Shown piece after piece: positions 24,060 to 34,452 of a DNA stretch of 42,863 nt (positions are counted from its first letter, which is position 1; the number at the start of each line of letters is the position of its first letter). Source of the DNA: an uncultured Aurantimonas sp. (GTDB lineage Bacteria; Pseudomonadota; Alphaproteobacteria; Rhizobiales; Rhizobiaceae); the NCBI GenBank assembly GCA_947488615.1, contig CANKZU010000023.1, positions 1-42,863 on the forward strand, given 5' to 3'. The notes beneath the pieces were generated by a model. It ran no database searches, was not told the origin of the DNA, and saw nothing but the letters and a program-made list of their open reading frames with translations. A program made the position numbers and the translations under genes.

Positions 24060-27000
24060 GTGGAACGACGAACCGATCATAGCGCGGCGACCAACCATCC
24101 CGAAGGGCTCGAGGCCTGGCTGCGCCTCGTCGGCCTGGAAGCCCTCGCGCCGCGGCTGATCGAGGAGGATGTCGATCTCGCGGTGTTGCGCGAGCTCGAC
24201 GAGGCGGACCTGAAGGAACTCGGCCTGACCCTCGGCCAGCGCCGGCGGCTGCTCAAGGCGCTTCACCAGGAGATGCCGGCGCCGCGTGACGACAGCGCCG
24301 GCCCGGCCGCGGACGGCGCCGCCGAACGGCGGCAGATCACGGTCATGTTCGTCGATCTGGTCGGCTCCACCGAACTCGCCGCGCGGCTCGACCCGGAAGA
24401 CATGGCGGCCGTTATCCGTGCGTTCCAGGACACCGTTTCCGGCGAAATCGCACGATTCGGAGGCCACGTCGCCAAATTCATGGGCGATGGCGTGCTGGCC
24501 TATTTCGGCTGGCCGCGGGTGCGGGAAGACGAGGTGGAGATGGCCCTGCGCGCCGGGTTGGCCGTCATCGAGGCGGCGGCGCGTCCGGCCTCTCCGGGGG
24601 ACGTCCCCTTGGCCATTCGCGTCGGCTGCGCCAGCGGTCCCGTCGTCGTCGGCGATCTCATCGGGGACAACGAGGCACGCGAGCGCACCGTTGTCGGCGA
24701 CACGCCCAACCTTGCCGCGCGCCTGCAGGCGATAGCCTCAGCCGGAGCGCTGGTCATATCCGGGACGACACGCCAGCTCGCCGGCGAACATTTCGAGGTC
24801 GCACCGTTGCCGGCGTTGACGCTGCGCGGCTACGACCGGCCGGTCGAGGCCTTCCGCGTGCTGCGCGAAAACATGCTGGCCAGCCGCTTCGAGGCGAGGG
24901 AGGGTCAGCGGGTGCTGCCGCTTTGCGGCCGCGCCATGGAGCTTTCGCTCTTGCTCGAGCGCTGGGAGTTGGCGCGGGGCGGCGAAGGGCAGTGTGTGCT
25001 CCTGACCGGTGAGGCGGGCATTGGCAAGTCGCGGATCACGGCGGAATTGCTGCGTCGTCTGGAAGGCACGGATCATTTCCGTATTCGACAGCAATGCTCG
25101 CCCTATTATGCCGACACGCCGCTCTGGCCCGTGATCCAGCAACTGCGCCGGGCGGCGGGGCTCGATCCCGACGCCGGCAACGCCGAGAATCTCGATCGCC
25201 TCACGGCTCTGTTGGCGAAAGGCGACGGCGACGCGAGGGGCGCGCTGCCGGCGCTGGCCGACGCGGTCGGACTTGTGCCCCGGGACGCCGAAAGTTTCGA
25301 ACGGGTCGGCCCGCAACAGCGACGTATGATCACCCTGCAGGCGCTTGCCGCCCAGCCCGTGGGCCTTGCCCGCAAACGCCCGGTCCTCATGGTGCTGGAA
25401 GACGCGCATTGGGCCGATCCCTCGACCCTTGAGCTCTTCGGTCTGGTTCTCGATGCGATCGGCGACCGGCCGGTGATGATCCTGATGACCAGTCGTCCGG
25501 ACGGGGAGCCGCGATTGGCGGCCCATCCCCATGTCACCCGTCTCGCGCTCAATCGACTGAGCCGCGCCGCCGCTCAGCAACTGATCGAAGAGCTGATCGG
25601 CGAGACGTCGGCGTCGAGCGAGATGCTGGAACAGATCATCGCCCGCACCGACGGCGTGCCGCTTTTCGTGGAAGAACTGACCAAGGCCGTGGTCGAGGCC
25701 CATGACCACGATGCTTCCCCTGCCGGCATTCCCGTTTCGCTGCACGACAGCCTCCTGGCACGGCTGGATCGGCTGCCCGGCGTGCGGGAAGTGGCGCAGA
25801 TCGCCGCGTGCATCGGCCGCGAATTCGATTACGCGCTGCTTGTCGCCGTCGCCGATCTGCCCAAGGTGCAGATCGACGAGGCACTCGACCGGCTGGTCGA
25901 GGCCCAGCTGGCGTTTCGGCGCGGCGCCTCTCCCGCCGTTCATCATGTCTTCAAGCATGCGTTGGTCCGCGACGCGGCCTACGCCAGCCTGTTGCATTCG
26001 CGCCGCCGCTCCATCCACGGAGACATCGCGGCGGCGCTCGCCGCGCGTCCTGATGGGGCGCCCGACAGCCTGATCGCGCACCATGCCGCCGAAGCAGGCG
26101 ATCTTCCACAGGCGATCGAGCGCTTCGTGGCCGCCGGCCGGGCCGCCGCCCACCGCAGCGCCAATGAAGAGGCGGTCAGCACCATTTCCAACGCGCTCAA
26201 CCTCTGCGAGAGGCTCCCCGAAGGGCCGGCCCGCGCGGTGCGGGAACTCGACGCGCGCGTCGCCCTCAGCGTGCCGCTCATCGCGGTGCGCGGCTATGCC
26301 TCGCCGGACGTGGAGGCGGCCCTGACGCCGGCGGTCGCGCTCGCCGAGCAGCTTGAGGACGAGTCCTGCCGCTTCACGGTGCTTCGCGCGCTGTGGAACT
26401 GCATCTACGATCAGGGTGAGCTGACGCGTAGCGCCGCGCTCGCCGATCGGCTCTTCGCTCTGGCCGAAACCAGCGGCCGGGGCGATTGGCAGCGCCTCGC
26501 CCGGCGTGCCCTCGGCTCCAACCGCAAGGCGGAAGGCCGTCTGCCGGAGGCGCGCGCCGCCTTCGAGGCCGTGCTCTCGGACACCACGCCGTGGTCGCCG
26601 GAGCAAACACTTTTTGAGCATGGCGAGAGTCCGGAATTGATCGCGCGCCTTTACCTCGGATGGATGGATACGATCGAGGGAATGCCCGACACGGGGTTGG
26701 CTCGCATCGAGGCGGCCGTCCGCGATGCCGACGCGCTGGAGCTCCCGATCGCCAGCGTCTTCGCCGGCGCCATTCGTAGTCTGGTTCTTTCTTTGCGACG
26801 GGATGTGGAAGGCTGCCTCGGCAATGCGGAGAAAAATCTTTGGCTGAGCGAGAAACACGGTTTCGTTTTTTGGGTCGCGCACGACAACATTTTCATCGGC
26901 TGGGCCAAAGCCCTGCTGGGAGAAGGAATCCCCGCCCTGAAACAATCGCGCGACGGTATCGAGCGATGGAAGGCGACGGGCGCGCGCCTGCATGTTGCCA

Positions 27001-27398
27001 CCTGGGATTCGGTCGGCGCCGACGCGGCGCTCCATCTCGGATGCATGGAAGACGCCGCGGAACTGATCGACGAGGGGTTCGCCTGCACCAGGTATGCCGG
27101 TGAGGAGCTGATGCTCTCCGAAATCCAGCGTCTTCATGGCCGCAGGCTTCTCCACGGAGGCCACGTCGATCTTGCGGAAGAGGCCTTTGGCCGCGCCTGC
27201 GTCACGGCAGACCGACAAGGTGCCCATTGGTTCAGGTTGCGCGCGGCCCGCGACCTCGCCGCGCTCCGCATGGCCAGGGGCGATTGTCGGGAGGAGTTGG
27301 CACGGAAGCTCGCGGACGCCTTGGCCGACATTGCCGAGGGGGCGAGTTTGCCGGATGTCATTGAGGCGCGCGATCTGTTGCACCGGCTTCGCGCATGA
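24060..27398 (+). CDS. SAM-domain adenylate cyclase with AAA ATPase and helical repeats
   Basis: A 1112-aa multidomain protein with a GTG start. Residues about 14-72 are a SAM domain (GLEAWLRLVGLEALAPRLIE). Residues 90-268 are a class III cyclase domain: metal aspartates D99 (FVDLVGSTEL) and D143 (KFMGDGVLAYFG), substrate residues K139 and D214, and N217/R221 in NLAARLQ. The Lys/Asp pair predicts ATP, so cyclic AMP, as product. An AAA-type ATPase follows, with Walker A GEAGIGKS (317-324) and Walker B VLMVLEDAHWADPS, then TPR-like helices to the end. Such proteins are common in rhizobia and thought to be STAND-like signal switches; the input is unknown. It converges with lrgB, 22 bases apart, and a decayed lrgB fragment lies just upstream. 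Confidence 0.9.
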   Translation: MERRTDHSAATNHPEGLEAWLRLVGLEALAPRLIEEDVDLAVLRELDEADLKELGLTLGQRRRLLKALHQEMPAPRDDSAGPAADGAAERRQITVMFVDLVGSTELAARLDPEDMAAVIRAFQDTVSGEIARFGGHVAKFMGDGVLAYFGWPRVREDEVEMALRAGLAVIEAAARPASPGDVPLAIRVGCASGPVVVGDLIGDNEARERTVVGDTPNLAARLQAIASAGALVISGTTRQLAGEHFEVAPLPALTLRGYDRPVEAFRVLRENMLASRFEAREGQRVLPLCGRAMELSLLLERWELARGGEGQCVLLTGEAGIGKSRITAELLRRLEGTDHFRIRQQCSPYYADTPLWPVIQQLRRAAGLDPDAGNAENLDRLTALLAKGDGDARGALPALADAVGLVPRDAESFERVGPQQRRMITLQALAAQPVGLARKRPVLMVLEDAHWADPSTLELFGLVLDAIGDRPVMILMTSRPDGEPRLAAHPHVTRLALNRLSRAAAQQLIEELIGETSASSEMLEQIIARTDGVPLFVEELTKAVVEAHDHDASPAGIPVSLHDSLLARLDRLPGVREVAQIAACIGREFDYALLVAVADLPKVQIDEALDRLVEAQLAFRRGASPAVHHVFKHALVRDAAYASLLHSRRRSIHGDIAAALAARPDGAPDSLIAHHAAEAGDLPQAIERFVAAGRAAAHRSANEEAVSTISNALNLCERLPEGPARAVRELDARVALSVPLIAVRGYASPDVEAALTPAVALAEQLEDESCRFTVLRALWNCIYDQGELTRSAALADRLFALAETSGRGDWQRLARRALGSNRKAEGRLPEARAAFEAVLSDTTPWSPEQTLFEHGESPELIARLYLGWMDTIEGMPDTGLARIEAAVRDADALELPIASVFAGAIRSLVLSLRRDVEGCLGNAEKNLWLSEKHGFVFWVAHDNIFIGWAKALLGEGIPALKQSRDGIERWKATGARLHVATWDSVGADAALHLGCMEDAAELIDEGFACTRYAGEELMLSEIQRLHGRRLLHGGHVDLAEEAFGRACVTADRQGAHWFRLRAARDLAALRMARGDCREELARKLADALADIAEGASLPDVIEARDLLHRLRA

Positions 27399-27420
27399 TC
27401 CGCGTCGGGGTCGTCCCCCC

Positions 27421-28140
27421 TCAAAACACCAGCGCCCAGATCAACGGCAGGATGATTGCCGTCGCAAGCGCGTTGAGGCCCATGGCGAGGCCGGAAAACG
27501 CCCCGGCCACCTCGCTCTCCTGCAGCGCCCGCGCTGTGCCGATGCCGTGCGAGGCCGTGCCCAGGGCAAAGCCGCGCGCCGCCGCGTCGCGAATGCCGAG
27601 GCGGTCGAGCAGCACCGGCCCGAGCGCGGCGCCCAATATGCCGGTCGCGATCACCAGCACCGCCGTCAGCGAGGGCAGGCCGCCGAGCTTTTCGGCAATG
27701 CCCATGGCGACCGGCGCGGTCGCCGATTTCGGCGCCAGCGCGATCAGGCTCACCGGATCGGCCCGCAACAGCAGGCCGAGGCCGACGGCCGACACGACCG
27801 CCGTCAGCGAGCCGGTGAGAAGGCTGGCGGCGATGGCGGCGGCGCTCTGGCGGACCTTGTCGAACTGGCGGTAGAGCGGAATCGCCAGCGCCACCGTCGC
27901 CGGGCCGAGCAGGAAGTGGATGAACTGCGCCCCCTCGAAATAGGTCTGGTAGCGCGTGCCGGTCAGCGTCAGCACTGCGACGACGAGGATCACCGTGATC
28001 AGGACGGGATTGAGCAGCGCCGTCGATCCGGCCTTCTGATAGACCCAATTCGCGCCCTGATAGGCGATCAGCGTCATGGTCAGCGACAGGAGCGGGCTCG
28101 CGGCCAGATAGACCCAGACGTCGGTCAGCCGGTCAGGCAT
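27421..28140 (-). CDS. lrgB: LrgB/CidB-family membrane protein
   Basis: A 239-aa inner-membrane protein of the LrgB family with about seven hydrophobic segments. Family motifs are visible: GPATVALAIPLYRQ, LAPKSATAPVAMGIAEKLGG and GTASHGIGTARALQ. The GTASHG signature is typical. In other bacteria LrgA/LrgB and CidA/CidB influence murein hydrolase export, cell lysis or transport of pyruvate or glycolate-type metabolites; which applies here is unknown. It overlaps lrgA by eight bases (translation coupling) and converges with the cyclase gene. A damaged copy of its 3' end lies at 23818-23993. Confidence 0.92.
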   Translation of the reverse strand: MPDRLTDVWVYLAASPLLSLTMTLIAYQGANWVYQKAGSTALLNPVLITVILVVAVLTLTGTRYQTYFEGAQFIHFLLGPATVALAIPLYRQFDKVRQSAAAIAASLLTGSLTAVVSAVGLGLLLRADPVSLIALAPKSATAPVAMGIAEKLGGLPSLTAVLVIATGILGAALGPVLLDRLGIRDAAARGFALGTASHGIGTARALQESEVAGAFSGLAMGLNALATAIILPLIWALVF

Positions 28141-28489
28141 CGTTGCGCTCCTTCCGGCCGGGGCCGAACCGGTTCATCACCAAGGCGGTGACGGCGATGG
28201 TCAAGAGGGTCGAGACGATGAGGGTGATGCTTATCGCCAGCGCTTCGCCTTCCAGCCGGGCGAGATGCACCATGATGCCGGCGCCGGCCGGCACGAACAG
28301 GAGCGAGAGATTGGCCAGCAGCCCGTCGCCGACCGCGCCGAGGTTTTTCGGCACGTCGCCTTTGATCAGCAGCGCGGCGAATAAAAGCGCCATGCCGATG
28401 ACCGGGCCGGGGAGCGGCAGGGCGGTGGCGACGCTGATCGCCTCGCCGGCGAGCTGGCAGACGAAGATGGCGGTGATGGCTTGCAGCAT
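28133..28489 (-). CDS. lrgA: LrgA/CidA-family holin-like protein
   Basis: A 118-aa membrane protein with four hydrophobic segments, the size of LrgA/CidA holin-like proteins. The family pattern is seen in CQLAGEAISVATALPLPGPV, IGMALLFAALL and LLFVPAGAGIMVHLA. It probably acts with LrgB in the inner membrane. The start at 28489 (MLQAITAIFVCQ) matches the family; the frame is open for 40 codons upstream but those residues are not membrane-like. The ribosome binding site is weak. The upstream intergenic region is shared with the divergent DUF7662/PIN pair and contains a 12-bp palindrome. Confidence 0.9.
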   Translation of the reverse strand: MLQAITAIFVCQLAGEAISVATALPLPGPVIGMALLFAALLIKGDVPKNLGAVGDGLLANLSLLFVPAGAGIMVHLARLEGEALAISITLIVSTLLTIAVTALVMNRFGPGRKERNDA

Positions 28490-28596
28490 GGTCTGTCGAT
28501 TTACCTCTGTCGGCGGCACTGGCGGGATTTTCGCGGCGGAAGCAGCGATTGCAGCATCTTTGCTCCGAGCGAATCCAGACCTAAATTTGTCATATG

Positions 28597-28608
28597 TGTG
28601 TGCACACA
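28597..28608. promoter_or_regulatory. 12-bp perfect palindrome, operator candidate
   Basis: TGTGTGCACACA is self-complementary and lies in the divergent region between lrgA and the DUF7662 antitoxin gene, 56 bases before the antitoxin ATG. Antitoxins of type II pairs commonly bind palindromes at this place to repress their operon. It could equally serve lrgA. Confidence 0.4.
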
Positions 28609-28663
28609 TCGACGGAGCGTGTGTGTTTTGGTGGGCTGCCGAAGCAGATCAACGGAGATTCCG

Positions 28664-29089
28664 ATGAGCAAGTACGATCCCTTGGGACAATACCTGGAAA
28701 GCCGATCTGACCGTCATATTGCGATGAGCTTTGCGGAAATCGAACGTATTGTCGGGTCCCGGCTGCCGCGATCGAAGATGCACCGCGCCTGGTGGAGCAA
28801 CAATCCCAGCAACAATGTCATGACCCGCCAGTGGCTGAGCGCGGGGTATCAGACCGAGCAGGTGGACATCGCCGGCGAGCGGCTGGTTTTCTCGCGTGTC
28901 AGGGCCCGAGGCGACGCGCCGAGCCGGAGCGCGCCATCCGCCCCGCCCACCGATGGCGGCCAGACCGGAGGCGGCCCGGCGCGCGATCGTCTCTTCGGCT
29001 GCATGAAGGGCAGCTTGTCGGTTGCGGAGGGGGTCGACCTGACACGGCCGGCCGAACCCGAATGGGGCCTGTGTTACGAGGATGGCTGA
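28664..29089 (+). CDS. Antitoxin with DUF7662-type domain and Phd-like tail
   Basis: A 141-aa protein. Residues 1-80 (YDPLGQYLESRSDRHIAMSF, IERIVGSRLPRSKMHRAWWS, then WLSAGYQTEQVDIAGERLVF) match the small DNA-binding-like domain now called DUF7662. A Gly/Pro-rich linker follows. The end, DRLFGCMKGSLSVAEGVDLT and PAEPEW, is the short segment by which Phd/YefM-type antitoxins hold PIN toxins. It should neutralise the toxin encoded next, with which it overlaps by eight bases, and repress the pair. CGGAG lies seven bases before the ATG. The combination of this N-terminal domain with a Phd-type tail is not the classical Phd fold. Family by memory; function by context. Confidence 0.78.
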   Translation: MSKYDPLGQYLESRSDRHIAMSFAEIERIVGSRLPRSKMHRAWWSNNPSNNVMTRQWLSAGYQTEQVDIAGERLVFSRVRARGDAPSRSAPSAPPTDGGQTGGGPARDRLFGCMKGSLSVAEGVDLTRPAEPEWGLCYEDG

Positions 29090-29462
29090 CGGATTGCTGC
29101 TGGATACCTGTGCGGTCATCTGGTTGTCGCAGGATGCGCCCATCGCTGAAAGTGCTGTCGAGGCGATCCTGGCGGCGCGATCCGGCGGCGCCGGCATCTT
29201 CGTTTCCGTGATGACCGCGTGGGAGTTGGGAATGCTCGTGTCCAAGGGGCGCGTGGCATCGACGAAACATCCGCTCCGCTGGTTCGAGGAGTTTGTCGAC
29301 GCCGCTGGTGTGACCGTGCTGGAGGTGTCGCCGGCCGTGCTCGTGGCGGCGTCGTATCTGCCGATGCCGGTGCACAACGATCCGATGGACCGGATCATGA
29401 TCGCCACCGCTCGTGAACATGATCTGGCTATACTCACGCGGGATCGCGCGATTTTGGCGTAG
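29082..29462 (+). CDS. PIN-domain toxin of a type II toxin-antitoxin pair
   Basis: A 126-aa single PIN domain. The acidic metal-site residues are in place: D8 (LLLDTCAVIWL), E48 (TAWELGML), D100/D103 (HNDPMDRIMIATA) and D121 (LTRDRAIL). PIN toxins are Mg-dependent ribonucleases that cut tRNA, rRNA or mRNA and stop growth when the antitoxin is lost. It overlaps the antitoxin gene by eight bases, the usual coupled arrangement. The RNA target cannot be predicted. It lies at the right end of the accessory block before dnaG. Confidence 0.9.
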   Translation: MADGLLLDTCAVIWLSQDAPIAESAVEAILAARSGGAGIFVSVMTAWELGMLVSKGRVASTKHPLRWFEEFVDAAGVTVLEVSPAVLVAASYLPMPVHNDPMDRIMIATAREHDLAILTRDRAILA

Positions 29463-29614
29463 GGCGAAGCGGGGCATGTCAGGACGCATGCCTGTTAGCG
29501 AGCAGGCGAACCGACTATGCTGGCGCCAGTGAGGCGGAGGCGACGGGGAAAGTTTTAGAATTTCGATCATCCCGCCGTAGCTACTTCGCCCAGTCCATCA
29601 TACAGACCGGCCCC

Positions 29615-31561
29615 ATGCGCTTTCCGCCTTCCTTCCTCGACGACATTCGCGACCGGGTTCCGATCTCGGACGTGATCGGGCGTCGCGTCGCCTGGGATCG
29701 CCGCAAGTCGCAGCCCGGGCGCGGCGACTACTGGGCCTGTTGCCCGTTCCATGGCGAAAAGACCCCGTCCTTCCATTGCGAGGACCAGAAGGGCCGCTAC
29801 CATTGTTTCGGCTGCGGGGTCTCGGGTGACCATTTCCGCTTTTTGACCGAGCTCGAGGGCCTGTCCTTTCCCGAGGCGGTAGAGCGGCTGGCCGGGGAGG
29901 CGGGGCTGGCCATGCCCGACCGCGATCCGGCGGCGGAGCGGCGCGAGGAGGCGCGCGCCACCATCCTCGACGCCATGCGCCATGCGGCGGCGTTCTTCCA
30001 GACCACGCTGCACGAATCGGACGGCGCTAAGGCGCGAGCTTACTTGCGCGATCGCGGCCTCAATCCGCAGACCCAGAAGCAGTTCGGCCTCGGCTACGCG
30101 CCGAATTCGCGCAATCGGCTGAAGGAGCATCTGGCCGCCAGGGGGGTCGGCAAGGCCGAGATCGAGGCCGCCGGGCTCGTCGTCCACGGCGAGGGGATCG
30201 CCGTCTCCTACGACCGGTTCCGCGACCGCATCATGTTCCCGATCACCGATCTGCGCGAGGCCGCCATCGCCTTCGGCGGCCGGGCGATGGCGGCGGACGC
30301 CCAGGCGAAATATCTCAATTCCCCGGAATCGGAGATCTTCCACAAGGGCCAGGTGCTGTTCAATCACGCCCGCGCCCGGCGCGCGGCGCGGGCCGCCGAA
30401 ACCCTCGTCGTGGTCGAGGGCTATATGGACGTGATCATGCTCGCCCAGGCCGGCATCGAACACGCGGTCGCCCCGCTCGGCACGGCGCTGACCGAGCGCC
30501 AGCTCGACCTGTTATGGCGGACCACCGGCGAGCCGATCCTGTGTTTCGACGGTGACGCGGCGGGGCTGAAGGCCGCGCATCGCGCCGCCGAGCTGGCGCT
30601 TCCGGCGCTGAAGCCTGGCCGCTCGCTGCGCTTTGCGCTGCTGCCCGACGGCAAGGATCCCGACGATCTGGTGCGCGAGGGCGGCCCGGACGCCGTGCGG
30701 GACCTGCTCGGCGCGGCGCGACCGCTCGCCGACCTTTTATGGATGCGCGAGACCGCCAGCGGTCTGTTCGACACGCCCGAGCGCCGCGCCGATCTGGAAC
30801 ATCGGCTGAAAGCCTTGCTGCGCCATGTGGGCGACGAGAGCGTGCGCCGACATTATCTGCAGGATGCCGACGAGCGCCTACGTTCGTTCTTCGCCGGCAG
30901 CGGCGGTCATGGCGGCGGCAAGGCGCGCAATAATTCGCGCGGCCGCCGCGAGGATCGCGCCGGTTCCTCCGGTCGGGGCGCGGCGGGGGGCGGGCGGCGT
31001 TCGGCGATCTCCGACCGGCTGGCGCGCTCCAGTCTGACCAAGCCGTTGCGCGTGCCGGAGCCCTCCTTGCGCGAGATCGCGATCGTTCTGGGTTTCGTGA
31101 ATCATCCGGTCTTGATCCACGAGGCCTTCGATTATTTCGCCGATCTGGAGTTGCCGGAGGGCGATCTCGATCGCCTGCGGTCCTCGGTCCTCGACGCTTA
31201 TGCCGAAGCCCCGCCCGCCGATCGCGAGGCGCTGCTGGCGGAGCTGGCGCGGCGCGGCGCGCGCGCCATTTTCGACGGCTACGAGGCCAAGGCCCGGCAG
31301 GTCCGGCTCTGGCCGTTCCTCGCCGATGCCGCTCCCGAGGACGCGCGGGAAGCCGTGCGCCAGGCGCTGCACTTGCAGCATCGCTCACGATCGCTCAGTC
31401 TGGAACTGAAGAACGCCGAGGAAGCGCTCGGGCGCGAATCCTCGGAAGCGTCCTTCGCGCATCTGATCGAGGTGAAACGCGAGATCGAGCGGGTGGACGG
31501 CACCGAGGCGTTGATCGACGGATTTGGAACATTATCCGGGCGACCCGCCAAGGCGATTTGA
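29615..31561 (+). CDS. dnaG: DNA primase
   Basis: A 648-aa DnaG that makes RNA primers for replication. The N-terminal zinc site is C43, H46, C64, C67 (CCPFHGEKTPSFH, YHCFGCGVSGD). The catalytic core follows with EIFHKGQVLFNHARARRAAR and the TOPRIM segment VVVEGYMDVIMLAQAG and CFDGDAAGLKAAHRAAE. A Gly/Arg-rich linker at about 430-460 leads to the C-terminal helicase-binding domain. The length is normal for alphaproteobacteria. In this clade it is usually close behind yqeY; here a block of accessory genes intervenes. rpoD follows after 333 bases in the same direction. Confidence 0.97.
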   Translation: MRFPPSFLDDIRDRVPISDVIGRRVAWDRRKSQPGRGDYWACCPFHGEKTPSFHCEDQKGRYHCFGCGVSGDHFRFLTELEGLSFPEAVERLAGEAGLAMPDRDPAAERREEARATILDAMRHAAAFFQTTLHESDGAKARAYLRDRGLNPQTQKQFGLGYAPNSRNRLKEHLAARGVGKAEIEAAGLVVHGEGIAVSYDRFRDRIMFPITDLREAAIAFGGRAMAADAQAKYLNSPESEIFHKGQVLFNHARARRAARAAETLVVVEGYMDVIMLAQAGIEHAVAPLGTALTERQLDLLWRTTGEPILCFDGDAAGLKAAHRAAELALPALKPGRSLRFALLPDGKDPDDLVREGGPDAVRDLLGAARPLADLLWMRETASGLFDTPERRADLEHRLKALLRHVGDESVRRHYLQDADERLRSFFAGSGGHGGGKARNNSRGRREDRAGSSGRGAAGGGRRSAISDRLARSSLTKPLRVPEPSLREIAIVLGFVNHPVLIHEAFDYFADLELPEGDLDRLRSSVLDAYAEAPPADREALLAELARRGARAIFDGYEAKARQVRLWPFLADAAPEDAREAVRQALHLQHRSRSLSLELKNAEEALGRESSEASFAHLIEVKREIERVDGTEALIDGFGTLSGRPAKAI

Positions 31562-31894
31562 CGGCGATCGCCGATCTCCCATCGACGGCCGGGGCTTTCG
31601 ATGGGTGGGTAACCATTGCCTTTAAGCGGTTGACGCCTCATATGACGGCGATCGGCCGGGTGCAACTGTGAGCCCGGAACTTGAATTTTTTGCAATTCGC
31701 CCTTTGTAGGGCGCCGCGACGCTGTCTGGTGGGCATGACGACGCTTCCATGGGTAAGCCACTTCGGGTTCGGTGGAACTATGGTTAAGCGAACGTTTACG
31801 GGTGCCGCCGCATAAAGACAGCCATGATGACCGCTGCGTCGACGGCCCGCTTCTGGCGGCCCGTTCCCGGCGCGCGAACTGGAGAAGATAGCGC
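31562..31894 (+). other. dnaG-rpoD intergenic region
   Basis: A 333-base region without a gene. It includes a candidate heat-shock promoter (31680-31705) and an AT-rich inverted repeat GAATT-TTTTGC-AATTC (31683-31698). The remainder has start codons but no frame with a recognisable product. Confidence 0.5.
31680..31705 (+). promoter_or_regulatory. Candidate RpoH-type promoter of rpoD
   Basis: CTTGAA (31680-31685) and CCCTTT (31700-31705) are spaced by 14 bases, close to the heat-shock sigma pattern CTTGAA-N13/15-CCCNAT as known in Enterobacteria and similar in alphaproteobacteria. rpoD of E. coli also has a heat-shock promoter. It lies about 190 bases before the rpoD start. The second box is imperfect, so this is a suggestion only. 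Confidence 0.35.
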
Positions 31895-33886
<1,992 letters not shown>

Positions 33887-33899
33887 TCGTGACGGGGCG

Positions 33900-34175
33900 A
33901 TGCCGACGATCGCGGTTTTCTACGGGATCGTCGTTCGCATGTATTTTTACGATCACAACCCGCCGCACTTCCATGTGCAGTATGGCGGTGCGCGGGCGCT
34001 GGTGAGCATAGCCGACGGAAGCATCATGGCGGGCGAACTTCCGCCGACGGCCGCGAGGCTTGTGCGGCAGTGGGCGCTGGACCGCCGGCCGGCTCTTGAA
34101 CTAAACTGGCGTCACGCCGGCGCGGGAGAGCCCCTCGAACGCATCGCCGGTCCCGATGGTGATGGCGATGGATGA
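33900..34175 (+). CDS. DUF4160 domain protein
   Basis: A 91-aa protein of the DUF4160 family, recognised by MPTIAVFYGIVVRMYFYDHN, PPHFHVQYGGARALVSI and DGSIMAGELPPTAARLVRQW. The family pattern YDHNPPHFHV is clear. Members are small cytoplasmic proteins, often next to DUF2442, and have been suggested to be toxin-antitoxin-like; no activity is known to me. It starts 13 bases behind the rpoD stop and overlaps the next gene by 20 bases. The ribosome binding site is poor. Confidence 0.85.
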   Translation: MPTIAVFYGIVVRMYFYDHNPPHFHVQYGGARALVSIADGSIMAGELPPTAARLVRQWALDRRPALELNWRHAGAGEPLERIAGPDGDGDG

Positions 34176-34452
34176 CACTGCATTTCCGATGGTCGATGTC
34201 GTAGCCGTGCGAGCGCTTGCGAACCACCGGCTGCATCTGCGGTTTTCGACCGGCGAGGAGGGCGAAATCTCCGTCGCACCGCTGATCGAGACCGGCGGCC
34301 CGATGGTTGAGCCGCTGCGCGACGAGACCGAATTCGCGCGCGTGTTTATCGAACTCGGCGTTCCGGCTTGGCCGAACGGTTTCGATCTCGACGCCATCGC
34401 CCTCTACATGGACATGCGCGACCGTGGCCTGCTGGCGAGGTCGGCGGCATGA
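34156..34452 (+). CDS. DUF2442 domain protein
   Basis: A 98-aa protein of the DUF2442 family (VVAVRALANHRLHLRFSTGE, FIELGVPAWPNGFDLDAIAL, YMDMRDRG). DUF2442 proteins usually sit beside DUF4160, as here, and may bind DNA or the partner protein. The annotated start overlaps the DUF4160 gene by 20 bases; an alternative ATG at 34168 would shorten the overlap. The stop overlaps the next start in ATGA, so the two are translationally coupled. Confidence 0.83.
   Translation: MVMAMDDTAFPMVDVVAVRALANHRLHLRFSTGEEGEISVAPLIETGGPMVEPLRDETEFARVFIELGVPAWPNGFDLDAIALYMDMRDRGLLARSAA

Noticed and set aside
24738..27383. Open frame of 881 codons opposite the cyclase gene
   Set aside because: Low-complexity Arg/Gln-rich product with no motif; the + strand has clear SAM, cyclase and AAA motifs.
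29567..30463. 298-codon frame opposite dnaG
   Set aside because: Antisense shadow; dnaG zinc and TOPRIM motifs are on the + strand.
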